From Camellia lanceoleosa (Eukaryota; Streptophyta; Magnoliopsida; Ericales; Theaceae), in contig CM045761.1 in NCBI GenBank assembly GCA_025200525.1, positions 64,016,009-64,080,008 of the forward strand: a stretch of 64,000 nt of DNA, given 5' to 3'. The notes under the pieces are model-generated. The model saw only the letters and a list, made by a program, of their open reading frames with translations. It ran no database searches and was not told where the DNA came from. A program made the translations under genes and the position numbers. Of the stretch, positions 46,401 through 57,647 are shown piece after piece. Positions within the stretch are counted from its first letter, which is position 1. Every line of letters starts with the position of its first letter.

Positions 46401-47696
46401 ATTGCGAAACAGAGGCTAATTGGGGCATCGCAGTGGATTTCCGCGCGAAGGCAACCCTGACATGCATCATTCATCATCCGGAGCGGAATCAAGGCAGTCC
46501 CTGGCTTGCATGCCAGTTTATTATTTTCTTAGTTAATTAATTAGGAATTTATACATATTTGGACTGTACTATTCTTTTATTCGGGACCGTATATTTATTC
46601 GGACCCTCTGTGCGAGGGCATAATTGTAATAAGTGTGCGTGTGTGTGATGTATGTCTTCCAACCCCACGTCTTTCTTCCTTTTTATTTATCCGCTTATGA
46701 TGGTTAGATTAGGGCATGTTACAATTAGCATACAGTATGATAGCATGTTTGCATTCATTCATCTGTTTTGCATGCACTGGGCTCGGCGCATCATACTAAC
46801 TGCATTTGTATTTCAATTCCAAGTTGAATACATGTTAGCTGTAGCATTGTATATGCCATGTTTAGAATAGCCGAGCCTGGTATAGTTTGCATTTTTGCAT
46901 GTGTTGCATTAGGCATTTCTGTATACTTAGGATCATGCATGATTTCTAATGTAGTTTCTGTTTTGGCTTGGAGTACTCGATGAGTTTTTATGCTTTAGCA
47001 TCCTTGCATGCGTGTGAGTGACTGCCATGATAGCATGCTTACCATGAGGCTAACTGCTTATGTGATATAACTGCCTTGAATGCCTGTGGGTGGAGGTTGG
47101 GTTATTTGGATTGCAACAATTCATCAAATGTTCGTTTTAAGCCCACTAGACAGTGGCAAAATCATGTTTTCTAAGCCCACCCGATGGTGGCAAAATCCGC
47201 ATTTTAAGCCTACTTGCGAGTAGCAAACCATTTTCACAAATAAACATAAAGTGTTTTGTTCCAATTCAGACGACTCAGTCTATACTTGTATGCTGTGCGC
47301 ATCACATAGTAACCTAGGCTAATAACCGAATTAAGAACACACAATGTTTTCAAAAATAGATATCATGGTTAGTAGAGGCCGGTCTTCGACCAGGCGAGCA
47401 GGGGTGCTCACGAAGTGACATTCCCCAATCGTACCCAAGTTTTCGAGCCGAGGCAACTTTGGTGATGACGGACACGTGGCCTTAGGCAACGAGTCAGGGT
47501 TTCCTAAATTTTCTAAAATAAAATATTTAGGTGGCGACTCTGTATCTGGCAAAGCAGTCCATGTTTGGCACTTCTTTTCTAAAAATCTGTTTTCTCAAAA
47601 CGATTTTCCGGATTTGGACTCTTTGGTTCAAGATTAAGAACCGTGACACAAATCGAGTCTGAGCGGTAGCGAGGTCCCCCCGCAGGCCTGTCTACA
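43495..47696 (+). mobile_element. Solo LTR (4.2 kb), TGTAGACA family, inserted in the B1 gag
   Basis: Starts TGTAGACACCCCATTTTTGA, ends GGCCTGTCTACA; the terminal 8 bp TGTAGACA and TGTCTACA are perfect inverted repeats. Perfect target duplication CCAGG at 43490-43494 and 47697-47701. B2 at 53725-53735 shows the empty target GACCAGGTTCG. No PBS, gag or pol. GGCCGGCC-type islands at 44210-44440, a TATATA-like site at 44579-44584, and the family terminal block at 47345-47660. ORFs of up to 171 aa inside are chance. Confidence 0.95.
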
Positions 47697-47701
47697 CCAG
47701 G

Positions 47702-48073
47702 TTCATGACAAACAAGCTACAGTCATTGAGGGTGGACGCCCTAATGGCCCTGAAGATCGGCGAGGATGAAAGCCTTAGGGCCTATACCAAAAGGTATTAT
47801 GAGGTATTCAACCGAATACCAGAATGAAACCAAGAGCTGGCGGTCGTGTCGTTTAAAAGCGGCTTGACAGATGACTGCCTGCTTCAAAAATCACTGGCAA
47901 AGACATTGCCGAAAAGTATGGAGGAGCTGATGGCCAGGATAGAAAAGTATGCCAGAGCCGAGGAGGACACACCGGGGACAAAGGCGTCCAAACCAAAGAA
48001 GAGAAATGGTTGCCGTAGCGAAGCCAAGATAACACTGGATATGAGAAGACAAGAGCTCAGCCCAAGTAAGTAG
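47702..48073 (+). pseudogene. gag of element B1, second part
   Basis: Continues the first part in frame after the CCAGG duplication: MTNKLQSLRVDALMALKIGE, DESLRAYTKRYYEVFNRIPE, a TGA, then SFKSGLTDDCLLQKSLAKTL, MEELMARIEKYARAEE and a basic tail to the TAG at 48071-48073. This is the C-terminal half of the gag domain (the DESLR-Y-RF-E motif). No zinc knuckle was seen and no protease follows. Confidence 0.85.
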
Positions 48074-48164
48074 ATCCCGGATTCCAGATCTCGGATCCCA
48101 GATCCCAGAAGACAAGATCTCGGCCTAAGATGATTAAGTCCGAGAAGAGAAGAGCTTACCGAGA

Positions 48165-48600
48165 TGATGTTTAACATTTGTTGAAATTTGTGGACAATTT
48201 ACAAGTTGAAGTTAAACTGAAATCATTGTTTAACACTTGTTGAAATTTGTGGACAATTTACAAGTTAAAGTTAAACCGAAATCATTGTTTAATACTTGTT
48301 CAAATTTGTGGACAATTTACAAATTGAAGTTAAACCGAAATCATTATTTAACACTTGTTGAAATTTGTGGATAATTTACAAGTTGAAGTTAAACCGAAAT
48401 CATTGTTTAACACTTGTTAAAACTCGAGAGAAGTTTACAAGTTGAAATTAAACCAAAATCATTGTTTAACACTTGTTGAAATTTGTGGACAATTTACAAG
48501 TTGAAGTTAAATCGAAATCATTGCTTAACACTTGTTGAAATTTGTGGACAATTTACAAGTTAAAGTTAAGCCGAGGTTAAACTCTTGTTGAAATTTTATG
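48165..48600. repeat. Tandem array, 59-bp unit, about seven copies (B1)
   Basis: TTTAACACTTGTTGAAATTT and GGACAATTTACAAGTTGAAG recur every 59 bp (starts about 48173, 48232, 48291, 48350 and on). It replaces the pol position between gag and the 3' LTR. The 53-bp array of B2 is the same repeat with a shorter unit. Confidence 0.92.
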
Positions 48601-48925
48601 AAAAAATTTATAAGGTGAAACCAAGGTTATGCCAAGAAAAGGTACTTGGGTACTTGCCGAGGTAAATCATCAGTTTGTATAACCGAGATGTGTCACCCCG
48701 AGACGGTTGCAAAGGAGGACAGTTTCGGCTGAGAAACTTAAACGAACTTGGTCGTTGGTTCTAAGGCATTGATGAAAGCAGACTATAGGTCTTGGTTGTA
48801 TTGAGCCGACGAGTTCTGACTTCAGCAATAGATGATGAAGCGAGCTTAGCCGACGTGCTAAATGGAAGAAATGATATAGGTTCCATCACCTCAGAATGCT
48901 GAGGTAGTAGAACCTAGGGGCCAGT
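48601..48925 (+). other. 3' untranslated part of element B1
   Basis: Contains GAGGTAAATC, GATTCTGAC-like text shared with 55560-55610 and 56340-56569 of B2, and ends with the polypurine tract AGAACCTAGGGGCCAGT (48909-48925). Confidence 0.7.
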
Positions 48926-49466
48926 TGTGGGGACATAAATTTTGAATGACGACACGTGGCCGAGATGTCACCGAAGTACCAACCGAGGTGCCACGTGTCC
49001 TGGTCGTGACGCCGAGACCATCTCAGCTAGGCCGAGGTTATCTGCAAAGAAACTGGAATCTGAGATAAGCGGATAAGGGACAAGAGTCATAGAATGAGAG
49101 AAGACTTCAATTTGAGTAAAGATAAGACTCTTAGAGAGTTTATCTTAATCCTACTGGGAGTCCAAGTTAGCAGTAATCCTAAATCCATTAGAGTTAGGCT
49201 TCTATTTGAGACTAGGATTATGTTGGCTATAAAAGGGAGGCACCCCCATGGGTCTAAGGTATGTCTTTTATGATTTGTCTAGTGAGTTAAGCACTATTGG
49301 TTATTTTTAAGATATATACTGACTTGATCGTTGGAGTGCCCCCGGGTGGACAAACCACTGCTGGAATCTTCTCTTTCTGTTGCAGGTCTGCCAGGTGTCA
49401 TCTATTCTGCTAGCGTTCTCCAGCTGAGTACTAGTTTGACAGTGTGGTCAGATTTTCACCCACACA
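48926..49466 (+). repeat. 3' LTR of element B1
   Basis: Same length as the 5' LTR (541 bp). TATA box at 49228-49234; ACACGTGGC at 48952-48960. Confidence 0.93.
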
Positions 49467-49471
49467 GGACA

Positions 49472-50028
49472 TATATTGATAATTTAAATTATTCATTTGG
49501 TAGGATTTTTCTTAAAAATCATCCACATCAAAAAATCAGCCTGATTGAATAATAAATAGTCTATTTTTAAAATTATATTTTGCGTTCATTTTTAAATTAA
49601 AAATGTGATATGATAATGTGGGTACAATAATTCAATCAATCTAATTTTTAATATGAAAATTCACTAGAAAGATATAGAATCATCAAGATGGGTCTTGTGA
49701 TGGGTCTATGAAAACCCAACTAGACAATTCAAATTCACTTATTTTAATGTTATATTTAGATCTTAATTTGGTGAAGGGATATGTGGGTGGAAAAATATGA
49801 AAGAAATTTGTGCAAATTTTAAATTCCCATTTTATTTATTTATTTATTCAAATATAAAATTTGAAACACAACCTAAAATAAGCAACAGAATATGTGAAGG
49901 AATTTGGAGCTTAAAAAGCCGACCAAATCTTTGTGAGGATGAAGATTGCCTACCTTTGGCCCTACTTTTACATTTATCAGAATTAGCTTTTCATTCAGAA
50001 TCATAATATGTCCATGATAGGCACATTT
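49472..50028. other. Intergenic spacer
   Basis: No gene or clear repeat seen; ordinary AT-rich sequence. Confidence 0.5.
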
Positions 50029-50845
50029 GGCAAATTATATTGACGGTCCCTATAGTTTGAGATTTGTATTATTTTAATTTTTGATTTTTTAATTATAACA
50101 TATTTAATTTTAAATTTTGAATTTTGATTCAAATAAGGACAATTAAAAATACTATTATTTAATTTTAAGGACAAAGTCGTCAATTTAATAAAATATAAAT
50201 TAATTTGACAAAAATAAATGTAAAAAAATTATTTTTAAATTTTAAAATTTTATTTCCACCCATTAAAGATAAAATTATATAAAATTAATAGATCTTTTAC
50301 ACATTTATTTTTTATTTTTACCAAATTAATTTTTATTATATGTTTGGATAATGATCATGTAATATGTGGTTGTTAAGTTTTTAATGTGTAATCAATATAT
50401 TTAATATATGAAATTTTTTTAGTTTTGAATTTTTTGATCTAATGGAATAGTTTAATAATGATATCCAAGTTATCGTCATATTTGAGTTTTGAAAAAATAG
50501 AAACTAATTTAATGAAAATAAAAGCAATCATCCATTACATGATCATCATCCAAACACATAATAAAAATTAATTTGGTAAAAAAATAAAATAAATGCGCAA
50601 AAAATTTATCAATTTTATATAATTTTTTTTTTAGTGGGTAAAAATAATTTTTAAAAAATCAAATTGAAATTAATTTATATTTTATTAAATTGACGACTTT
50701 ATCATTAAAATTAAGCAATGATATCTTTAATTATTTTTATTTGAAATAAAATTTAAAATTTAAAATTAAATATATCACAATTAAAAAGTGAAGAACCAAA
50801 CTGATACGAGTCTCAAACTACAAGGACTCTTACTGTAACTTGCCC
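50029..50845. mobile_element. Mutator-like MITE with long inverted repeats (about 0.8 kb)
   Basis: Left end GGCAAATTATATTGACGGTC with CCCTATAGTTTGAGA; right end is the inverted relative (CTCAAACTACAAGGACTC and TTACTGTAACTTGCC). Inner parts also pair over about 300 bp, for example CATGTAATATG/CATTACATGATCATC and TTTTACCAAATTAATTTTTA/AAAATTAATTTGGTAAAA. Ends of the GGGCAAATTAnA type are common in Mutator-like MITEs. A 9-bp target duplication was not found. Confidence 0.7.
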
Positions 50846-50948
50846 AAATAAATTTGTGCCTTCCACGTGAATGTGTCGATAATATGTAAATATCAAATAG
50901 TCAAAAAGACAGTTGAATATATATATTTATAACTATAAAATAAAAATA

Positions 50949-51238
50949 AGAGTAAATTGTACTTCCCTCACAGTTTAGGCTGACCCCTCTTAACATTTTA
51001 ACTGAAAAAACATTTAAATTATTTTTTATTAATCATATAAATAAATAAAAAATAATTTTTTTATTTTTTTATATTAAAAAATATATATTTATATATGTAC
51101 TTATTTAAGTGTTTATCTACCATGGGTATTAGTAGTTTCGATCACTTTTACACTAAAAGAGAAGTCAGTTTAATTATGTTAAAGGTGTAGGATTAACGGT
51201 ATTTTTTTTTTCAAATGACAAAGAGTTTAATTTACCCT
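50949..51238. mobile_element. Second Mutator-like MITE candidate (about 0.29 kb)
   Basis: Left AGAGTAAATTGTACTTCCCTC and right GAGTTTAATTTACCCT form inverted ends of the AGGGTAAATT type. The middle is AT-rich. No target duplication was fixed. Confidence 0.45.
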
Positions 51239-51337
51239 AAAAATCTGTACTATCTATATTATTATATAAAGTTAGATTCTTGAAACTTTTGTCATGTGAC
51301 ATTTACATAATTTAAAAAAAAAAAAAAAAAAAAAATA

Positions 51338-51368
<31 letters not shown>

Positions 51369-52159
51369 TGCTTTCTTCCTCTATTTCTAATGTTTTTCTC
51401 TTTTAAAGAAAGTACAAAAGTGTTTGATTCAATTATAACAAATAAAGTATAAACCAATAGAAAACTATCTTTTTGTTTCTCTTTGAGTTTAGTCAAAATT
51501 ATTTTTATATTCAAATTATCGTTTTTTTAAAATTTATATATTTAATTTTTTTAATGCACTATTTCAATCTTATATTTATTTTACGATACATGTACTCGAT
51601 CACTAGTCTATATAATAAAATAAGAGGATTTTTTGATTTTTAATATATTTTTGTCTTATCAAGATATTTAAACGGTTCAGATCTATATAAATTATAAAAT
51701 AATGAGTGGGATGTAAAAGAGATTATCTTAGTTGTCAATAACTGTAATGTAAAAGAGTTGGAGCCTCTAGTGCTAAAAATGAAACAAGGACAAGACATAA
51801 ATGACCAAGAGAAAAGTATTTTCTGCCTTTGATTTTTCCCACATCACACGTTGTTTGTTATTCGATATTTTGTGGCTGAGGCAAGTTGGGTATGTTGGGT
51901 GGGGGGTTTACGTAGTTATTATCATGTTGTCGTGTGTTGAATTTTCAATCTAGCTAGCTAATCATATTGATGTACAATATACCAAACATCAATCTATGCA
52001 ATGTATCAACACAATTAACTCTGTTATTTAATTTTATTTTCTAAACCCTGAATTAGATTTTTATCTATGGGAAAATGACGCACATAATTTCATTTTTCAT
52101 CTTTTTTTCTTTAAATCAAAAATCAAAATAAAAATACTCTTAAACACAAATGAGGAATG
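51239..52159. other. AT-rich spacer with an A22/T25 palindrome
   Basis: Contains A22 then TA then T25 at 51314-51362. No gene or other repeat was recognised up to the B2 target site. Confidence 0.6.
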
Positions 52160-52164
52160 TTAAC

Positions 52165-52708
52165 TATGGGGACATAATTTTTGAATGACAACACGTGGCC
52201 GAGGTGTTACCGAAGTGCCAACCGGGGTGCCATGTGTCCTGATCCTGACGCCGAGATGATCTTAGCACGGCTGAAGTTATTTGCGAAAATACCGGAATCC
52301 GGGATAAGCAGATAAAGGACAAGAGTCCTAGAATAAGAGAAGATTTCAGTTTGGGTAAAGATAAGACTCTTAGAGAGCTTATCTTAATCCTATTGGGAGT
52401 TCAAGATTAGCAGTAATCCTAAGTCCATTAGAGCTAGGCTTCTATTAGGACTAGGATTGTATTGACTATAAAAAGGAGGCACCCCCATGGGTCTAAGGTA
52501 TGTCTTTTATCCTCTGTCTAGTGAGTTAAGCACTATTGGTTATCTTTGAGAGATATTTTACTAACTTGATCATCGAAGTACCCCCGGGTGGACGAGCCAC
52601 CGCCGGAATCTCTTCTTTCTGTTACAAGTTGTTCGGGCTTAATCTATTCTGCCGGTGTTTTCCAGTTGAGTACTAAGTTGGCAATATGGTCGGAAATTGA
52701 CACACACA
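52165..52708 (+). repeat. 5' LTR of element B2
   Basis: Starts TATGGGGACATAATTTTTGA (first G changed to A), ends ATTGACACACACA. TATAAAAA at 52467; ACACGTGGC at 52191-52199. Confidence 0.93.
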
Positions 52709-52728
52709 ATTTGGCACCGTCTGTGGAA
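52709..52728 (+). other. Primer-binding site of element B2
   Basis: ATTTGGCACCGTCTGTGGAA; one C of the GGCGCC core is changed relative to B1. Confidence 0.85.
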
Positions 52729-52743
52729 AAGAAAGGAGAATAG

Positions 52744-54099
52744 ATGGCCAACGACGAACAGAAAGAGAAGGTTGGGGATGACACCCCTACTAAGAGTGGG
52801 AAACATATTGACCTTGACATGGAGGAATATGGTTGCAACGAGGAGACTTAGGGTCAGAATAATGGCAACAAAGACGTCGGCCAGGAGGGCGACGTACCAA
52901 AGAAATCGGATCGAAGCGGGTATTACTATGAGGACAACCTCTAGGTATGGAAGGATAGATGCCTACGGAGGGATGAAGAGGTGAAAGAGATGGCGAACAA
53001 ATTGGCGGACCTACAAACGGTCGTCAATTTCATGATGCAGAACAATGTCATGCAGCCACCATTCCCATTACAAGATACACCAATTCCAACGGCCAAGAAA
53101 GATGCCTGACAAAATGGGCAGAAAACAGTCCCTACAGTCTCCTAGCATACCAGAAGCAAAAAACACGCTCACTGGCCTTCAAGGAAGGTCGGGTAAGGAG
53201 AGTTGAGAAGGGAAGAATCTCGAAGGACACATCGCACCAAGGAAGTAGACCCCAAGGAAAATCGACATGTTCAAAGAAAGGAGTTATGCTTCGACGCAAC
53301 TAATGGAGAAAGATCGAAGAGGGCTCGCAATGAAGCTGAGAGCAGTGCACCCAAAAGGCTGAAGTCAGGAGATAGCCGAGCTCCTAGTCGGACCAAGGAG
53401 GACCTAAGGGATTACCTACAGATGAGGAAACAAGATGTCGAGGTAACCTCCCCGATCAAGTCGAGAACGCCATTCTTAGTAGAATTAGACAAATTCAAAG
53501 CCCCGAAGAGGTTTAGCATGCCGAGATTCCAGATCTACAACGGTAAGTCGGACCCTAACTTTCATGTCAGCTTGTACCTGAACTCGATGGCATTGTACAC
53601 CGGGAACGAACCGTTGCTCTGCAAAGTGTTTCCCTCATCCTTCGGAGAAATTGCATTGGACTAGTTTCACAAGTTACCGAAAGGAACTGTGAAAACCTGG
53701 GAAGGCCTGGCCGAGAAGTTTGTGACCAGGTTCGTGACAAACAAGCTACAGCCATTGAGGGTGGACGCCCTAATGGCCCTGAAGATCGGCGAGGATGAAA
53801 GCCTTAGGGCCTATGCCTAAAGGTATTATAAGGTATTCAACCAAATACCAGGATGCAACCAAGAGGTGATGGTCGTGTCGTTTAAAAACGGCTGGAAGGA
53901 TGACTGCCTGCTTCGAAAATCACTGGCAAAGACATTGCCGAAAAGCATGGAGGAGCTGATGGCCAGGATAGAAAAGTATGCCAGAGCCGATGAGGACACG
54001 TCGGGGACAAAGGCGTCCAAACAAGATAAGAGAAATGGTTCACCGAAGCGAAGCCAAGATAACACTGGATATGAGAAGACAAAAGCTCAGCCCAAGTGA
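52744..54099 (+). pseudogene. gag of element B2
   Basis: One frame runs 1.36 kb from the ATG at 52744 to the stop at 54097-54099 with no frameshift seen, but with several in-frame stops, many at sites expected to be Trp, Gln or Arg (for example TAG in place of TGG in FGEIALD-stop-FHKLPKG at 53662-53664). Core motifs: RTPFLVELDKFKAPKRFSMP, RFQIYNGKSDPNFHVSLYLN, GLAEKFVTRFVTNKLQPLRV, GEDESLRAYA, then MEELMARIEKYARADED and a basic C terminus. The domain order equals B1 gag. No zinc knuckle seen. Decay seems to come from point changes only. Confidence 0.9.
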
Positions 54100-54889
54100 G
54101 CGGATCTTGAATTCTAGATCTCAGATCCCAAATCCCAGAAGACAAGATCTTGACCTAGATGATTAAGTCCGAGAAGAGAAGAGCTTGGCCTAAGTTAAAG
54201 AATTTTTATATAAGGTCCACAAAGGAGTATGTGGATGCGATGTAGGGGGCAAATCCCTTGCCCATAGAGCAATATCGTAGGGATTCGTTTGGCCTTACAT
54301 GCAAAAGGAAGCTGAAGCCCATGTAAAAAAGCATGAAAATGATTTGAAATCCACCTGCAACGTGCGATAGAACAGCAATTCGGCTGGGGGCATACCGACA
54401 ACAACTTGCTAGGGCTTACCACAAGAAGGTCAGCCTAAGAGAGTTCAAAGTTAGGGACCTTAGCTTGAGAAAGGTTGCCGGCAATGGGGCATAACGGCTG
54501 AAGCAATAATAAAGTGCTAGTTTGATTTTTAAAATCTATGCGATAGGACCGACCAGTCCTATGATGATGTTTTTGATTGAAACATGACAAATAACTTAGA
54601 CTTATTATATGGTAGAGTAGAAACTTTACTTGCATATAATAAAGTTGAACTAAGTTGGGTTAACCTGGACTTGTCATATCGGCAAAATCAGACACAGATT
54701 GGAGCTAAGTGCCTTAGTAAAGAGACCAAGGTTGATAACCTCGGACAGTCTTTGTTTGAGTATTACATCAGCGATGAGGTCAAAGCCATGTGCCTAATGA
54801 GAACCCAAGTGGAACTTAAGTTCACATTATGAGGCAAAGGGCTGAAGAATAATGCTTGGGAGTTGGAATTTCACAAGCTAAGATTGGTT
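54100..54889 (+). other. Non-coding part of B2 shared with B3
   Basis: 54550-54700 is the inverted counterpart of B3 63540-63830 (AAACATGACAAATAACTTAGAC, ATTATATGGTAGAGT, TGCATATAATAaAGTTGAAC). B2 has one copy of the unit that is present three times in B3. No gene. Confidence 0.65.
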
Positions 54890-55550
54890 TAGACACTTGT
54901 TGAAATTGAAATTTACAAGTTGAAGTTAAACCAAGGACGTGTTTAACACTTGTTGAAATTGAAATTTACAAGTTGAAGTTAAATCAAGGACGTGTTTAAC
55001 ACTTGTTGAAATTGAAATTTACAAGTTGAAGTTAAACCAAGGTCATGTTTAACACTTGTTGAAATTGAAATTTACAAGTTGAAGTTAAACCAAGGACGTG
55101 TTTAACACTTGTTGAAATTGAAATTTACAAGTTAAAGTTAAACCGAGGACGTGTTTAATACTTGTTGAAATTACAAGTTGAAGTTAAACCGAGGACGTGT
55201 TTAACACTTGTTGAAATTGAAATTTACAAGTTGAAGTTAACGCTTGTTGAAATTGAAATTTACAAGTTGAAGTTAAACCGATGACGTGTTTAACATTTGT
55301 TGAAATTTAAGTTTACAAGTTGAAGTTAAACCGATGACGTGTTTAACACTTGTTGAAATTGAAATTTACAAGTTGAAGTTAAACCGAGGTCATGCTTAAC
55401 GCTTGTTGAAATTTAAGTTTACAAGTTGAAGTTAAACCGATGTCACATTTAACGCTTGTTGAAATTTAAGTTTACAAGTTGAAGTTAACCGAGGTTATGT
55501 TAAAAGAAGATTGGTTTAAACACTTGTTGAAATTTTGAGAAAAATTTACA
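54890..55550. repeat. Tandem array, 53-bp unit, about twelve copies (B2)
   Basis: AACACTTGTTGAAATTGAAA and TTTACAAGTTGAAGTTAAAC recur every 53 bp (54945, 54998 and on), with some shortened units. Related to the 59-bp array of B1 and to a decayed piece at 63220-63310 in B3. Confidence 0.92.
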
Positions 55551-56569
55551 AGTTAAGCCAAGGTTATGTTGAAAGAAGTATCTACATACTTGCCGAGATT
55601 ACCATGTTGCTAAGACTTGGAAGAAATTTGAAGACAGAAGTCTTGCTAAGAGTGAAGTATCGAGTTGTAAATATCACTTGTGAAAATATTGTAAAAAATA
55701 TTTTCAAGTGTTATGCCGAGGCTGAGATAAACCGATTAGTGGGTACAATCGAGGTGTTACACCCTGAGAAGATTACACAGTTAAGGTGTATTTTGAAGAC
55801 ATTCAAATTATTTTATAGAATCATACAAGAGTAAAAAGAAGACACATACAACCACATTGAAAGAAGAAATTAAAGAATGCATTCAAAAAAGGAAAGAAGG
55901 CGCTTCGGCCTAACATTGAAGAATGATTGTTTAGATTACAAAAAGGCCGGTGTGAAGTACACCGGTGTCAGACGGTAGTAGTAAGCAAAGAAGTACAACG
56001 AAAGCCTCACCAGAGAGAGGGAGTGAAACTGGTTGCAGAAAGCTTCGCAAAAAACAGCAATGGAGGATTTGAGAGAGAAAGTTTGAACAAAAACAAAGAT
56101 GCAGAAGTGAAAAGACGAAGAGAGAATTGATTTTGATCAAAAGCATGAAATGGCGGCAAAATGGCAATTATGGTGCCTTGGACGACGTGCTTGTCAGACG
56201 ACGCATGCAAAAGTAATGCAACTTGATGGCGCGCATCAGGTACGGTCCCGTAGGGGAAAGACGCGTGGTAAAAACGGTTGAAATACTGTGCGTGCCAGCT
56301 CATACGCATACTGGAGCTCTTGGAGTTCTTAATTCAATGAAGTAAATACCTCGGCTAGGAGGACGATTTCGGCTGAGAAACTTGAACGAACTTGGTTGTT
56401 GGTTCTAAGACATTGATGAAAGCAGACTATAGGTCTTGGTCATATTGAGCTGACGAGTTCTGACTTTGGCAATAGATGATGAAGCGAGCTTAGCGGACGT
56501 GCTAAATGGAAGAAATGATATAGGTTCCATTACCTCAGGATGCCGAGGTAATAGAACCTAGGGGGTAAT
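55551..56569 (+). other. 3' region of B2: remains of the antisense cassette promoter side
   Basis: Minus-strand sense at about 56330-56150 matches the plus strand of B3 at about 59270-59460 (AAGAACTCCAAGAG, GCGTATGAGCTG, ACGCGTCTTTC, TGATACGCGCC, TGCCTGACAGAC). So B2 keeps the leader side of the antisense gene but not its coding part. Ends with the polypurine tract AATAGAACCTAGGGGGTAAT before the LTR. Confidence 0.65.
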
Positions 56570-57113
56570 TGTGGGGACATAATTTTTTAATGACAACACG
56601 TGGCCGAGGTGTTACCGAAGTGCCAACCGGGGTGCCACGTGTCCTGATCATGACGCCGAGATGATCTCGGCAAGGCTGAAGTTATCTGTGAAAATACGGG
56701 AATCCGGGATAAGCGGATAAGGGACAAGAGTCCTAGAATGAGAGAAGACTTCAGTTTGGGTAAAGATAAGACTCTTAGAGAGTTTATCCTAATCCTACTG
56801 GGAGTCCAAGATTAGCAGTAATCCTAAGTCCATTAGAGCTAGGCTTCTATTGGGACTAGGATTGTATTGACTATAAAAAGGAGGCACCCCCATAGGTCTA
56901 AGGTATGTCTTTTATCCTCTGTCTAGTGAGTTAAGCACTATTGGTTATCTTTGAGAGATATTTTACTGACTTGATCGTCGGAGTGCCCCCAGGTGGACGA
57001 ACCACCGCCGGAATCTCTTCTTTTTGTTGCAGGTTGTTCGGGCTTAACTTATTCTGTTGGTGTTCTCCAGTTGAGTACTAAGTTGGCAGTGTGGTCGGAA
57101 ATTGACACACAGA
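56570..57113 (+). repeat. 3' LTR of element B2
   Basis: 544 bp; TATAAAAA at 56872; ACACGTGGC at 56596-56604; ends ATTGACACACAGA before the TTAAC duplication. Confidence 0.93.
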
Positions 57114-57118
57114 TTAAC

Positions 57119-57641
57119 TTATTATTTCAATATTGATCTCATTATTGTGTATTTAAGAGTAAGAAAATGAAATTATATATATGAATCCGATTTATGTGAG
57201 AGAGAAGATTAGTGGTCCACCATAGAGTCTATATATTGTAATCATATTAAAATTTTATTAAATTTATTAAAAATGAAGGAGAAATATAATTATGAAAAAT
57301 ATAACATCCATCTTTGTTAACATAAATTTAATGAAATTGTATGGTTGTGATTACTAGATCAAATTATTTTTCAAAAATAATTTGCACATAACTATTAAAA
57401 AATTGAACAACTTGAATCATTAAAATAGACGAGACTGGGGTACCAAAACAAACTATTGGGTTTAATCATCTTTAACACACCATGGGTGACATTTACCCCC
57501 CAAAAAAAAAAAATTAGGCAATACTTGAATACTATATAACACTATTTATGTGATATTTTTGAAATATAACAAATCACAAAATATATTAAATGAGTTATTT
57601 TTGTCTCACAATTTTTTAACAAATATTCAGTATCATCGTAT
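57119..57641. other. AT-rich spacer
   Basis: No gene or clear repeat seen. Confidence 0.5.
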
Positions 57642-57647
57642 TCGCAG

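Larger units (their letters stand above)
41926..49466 (+). mobile_element. Element B1: LTR retrotransposon with gag but no pol, split by a solo LTR
   Basis: LTRs 41926-42466 and 48926-49466 (541 bp each) with flanking 5-mers GGATA (41921-41925) and GGACA (49467-49471). Primer site ATTTGGCGCCGTCTGTGGGA directly follows the 5' LTR. It holds a gag pseudogene, a 59-bp tandem array and a polypurine tract AGAACCTAGGGGCCAGT. No protease, RT, RNase H or integrase is present once the 4.2-kb inserted LTR is removed, so the element itself is about 3.3 kb. LTRs differ at about 40 sites by eye, mostly transitions. This matches the class called TR-GAG elements: short LTR elements that keep only gag. Confidence 0.92.
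52165..57113 (+). mobile_element. Element B2: gag-only LTR retrotransposon of the B family (4.9 kb)
   Basis: LTRs 52165-52708 and 56570-57113 (544 bp each) with perfect target duplications TTAAC at 52160-52164 and 57114-57118. Layout: primer site, gag with stops, a 3' region that shares sequence with the antisense side of B3, a 53-bp tandem array, more B3-like sequence, polypurine tract, LTR. No pol. LTRs differ at about 30-35 sites by eye (about 6 percent), mostly transitions. It shows the uninterrupted gag that explains B1. Confidence 0.94.
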
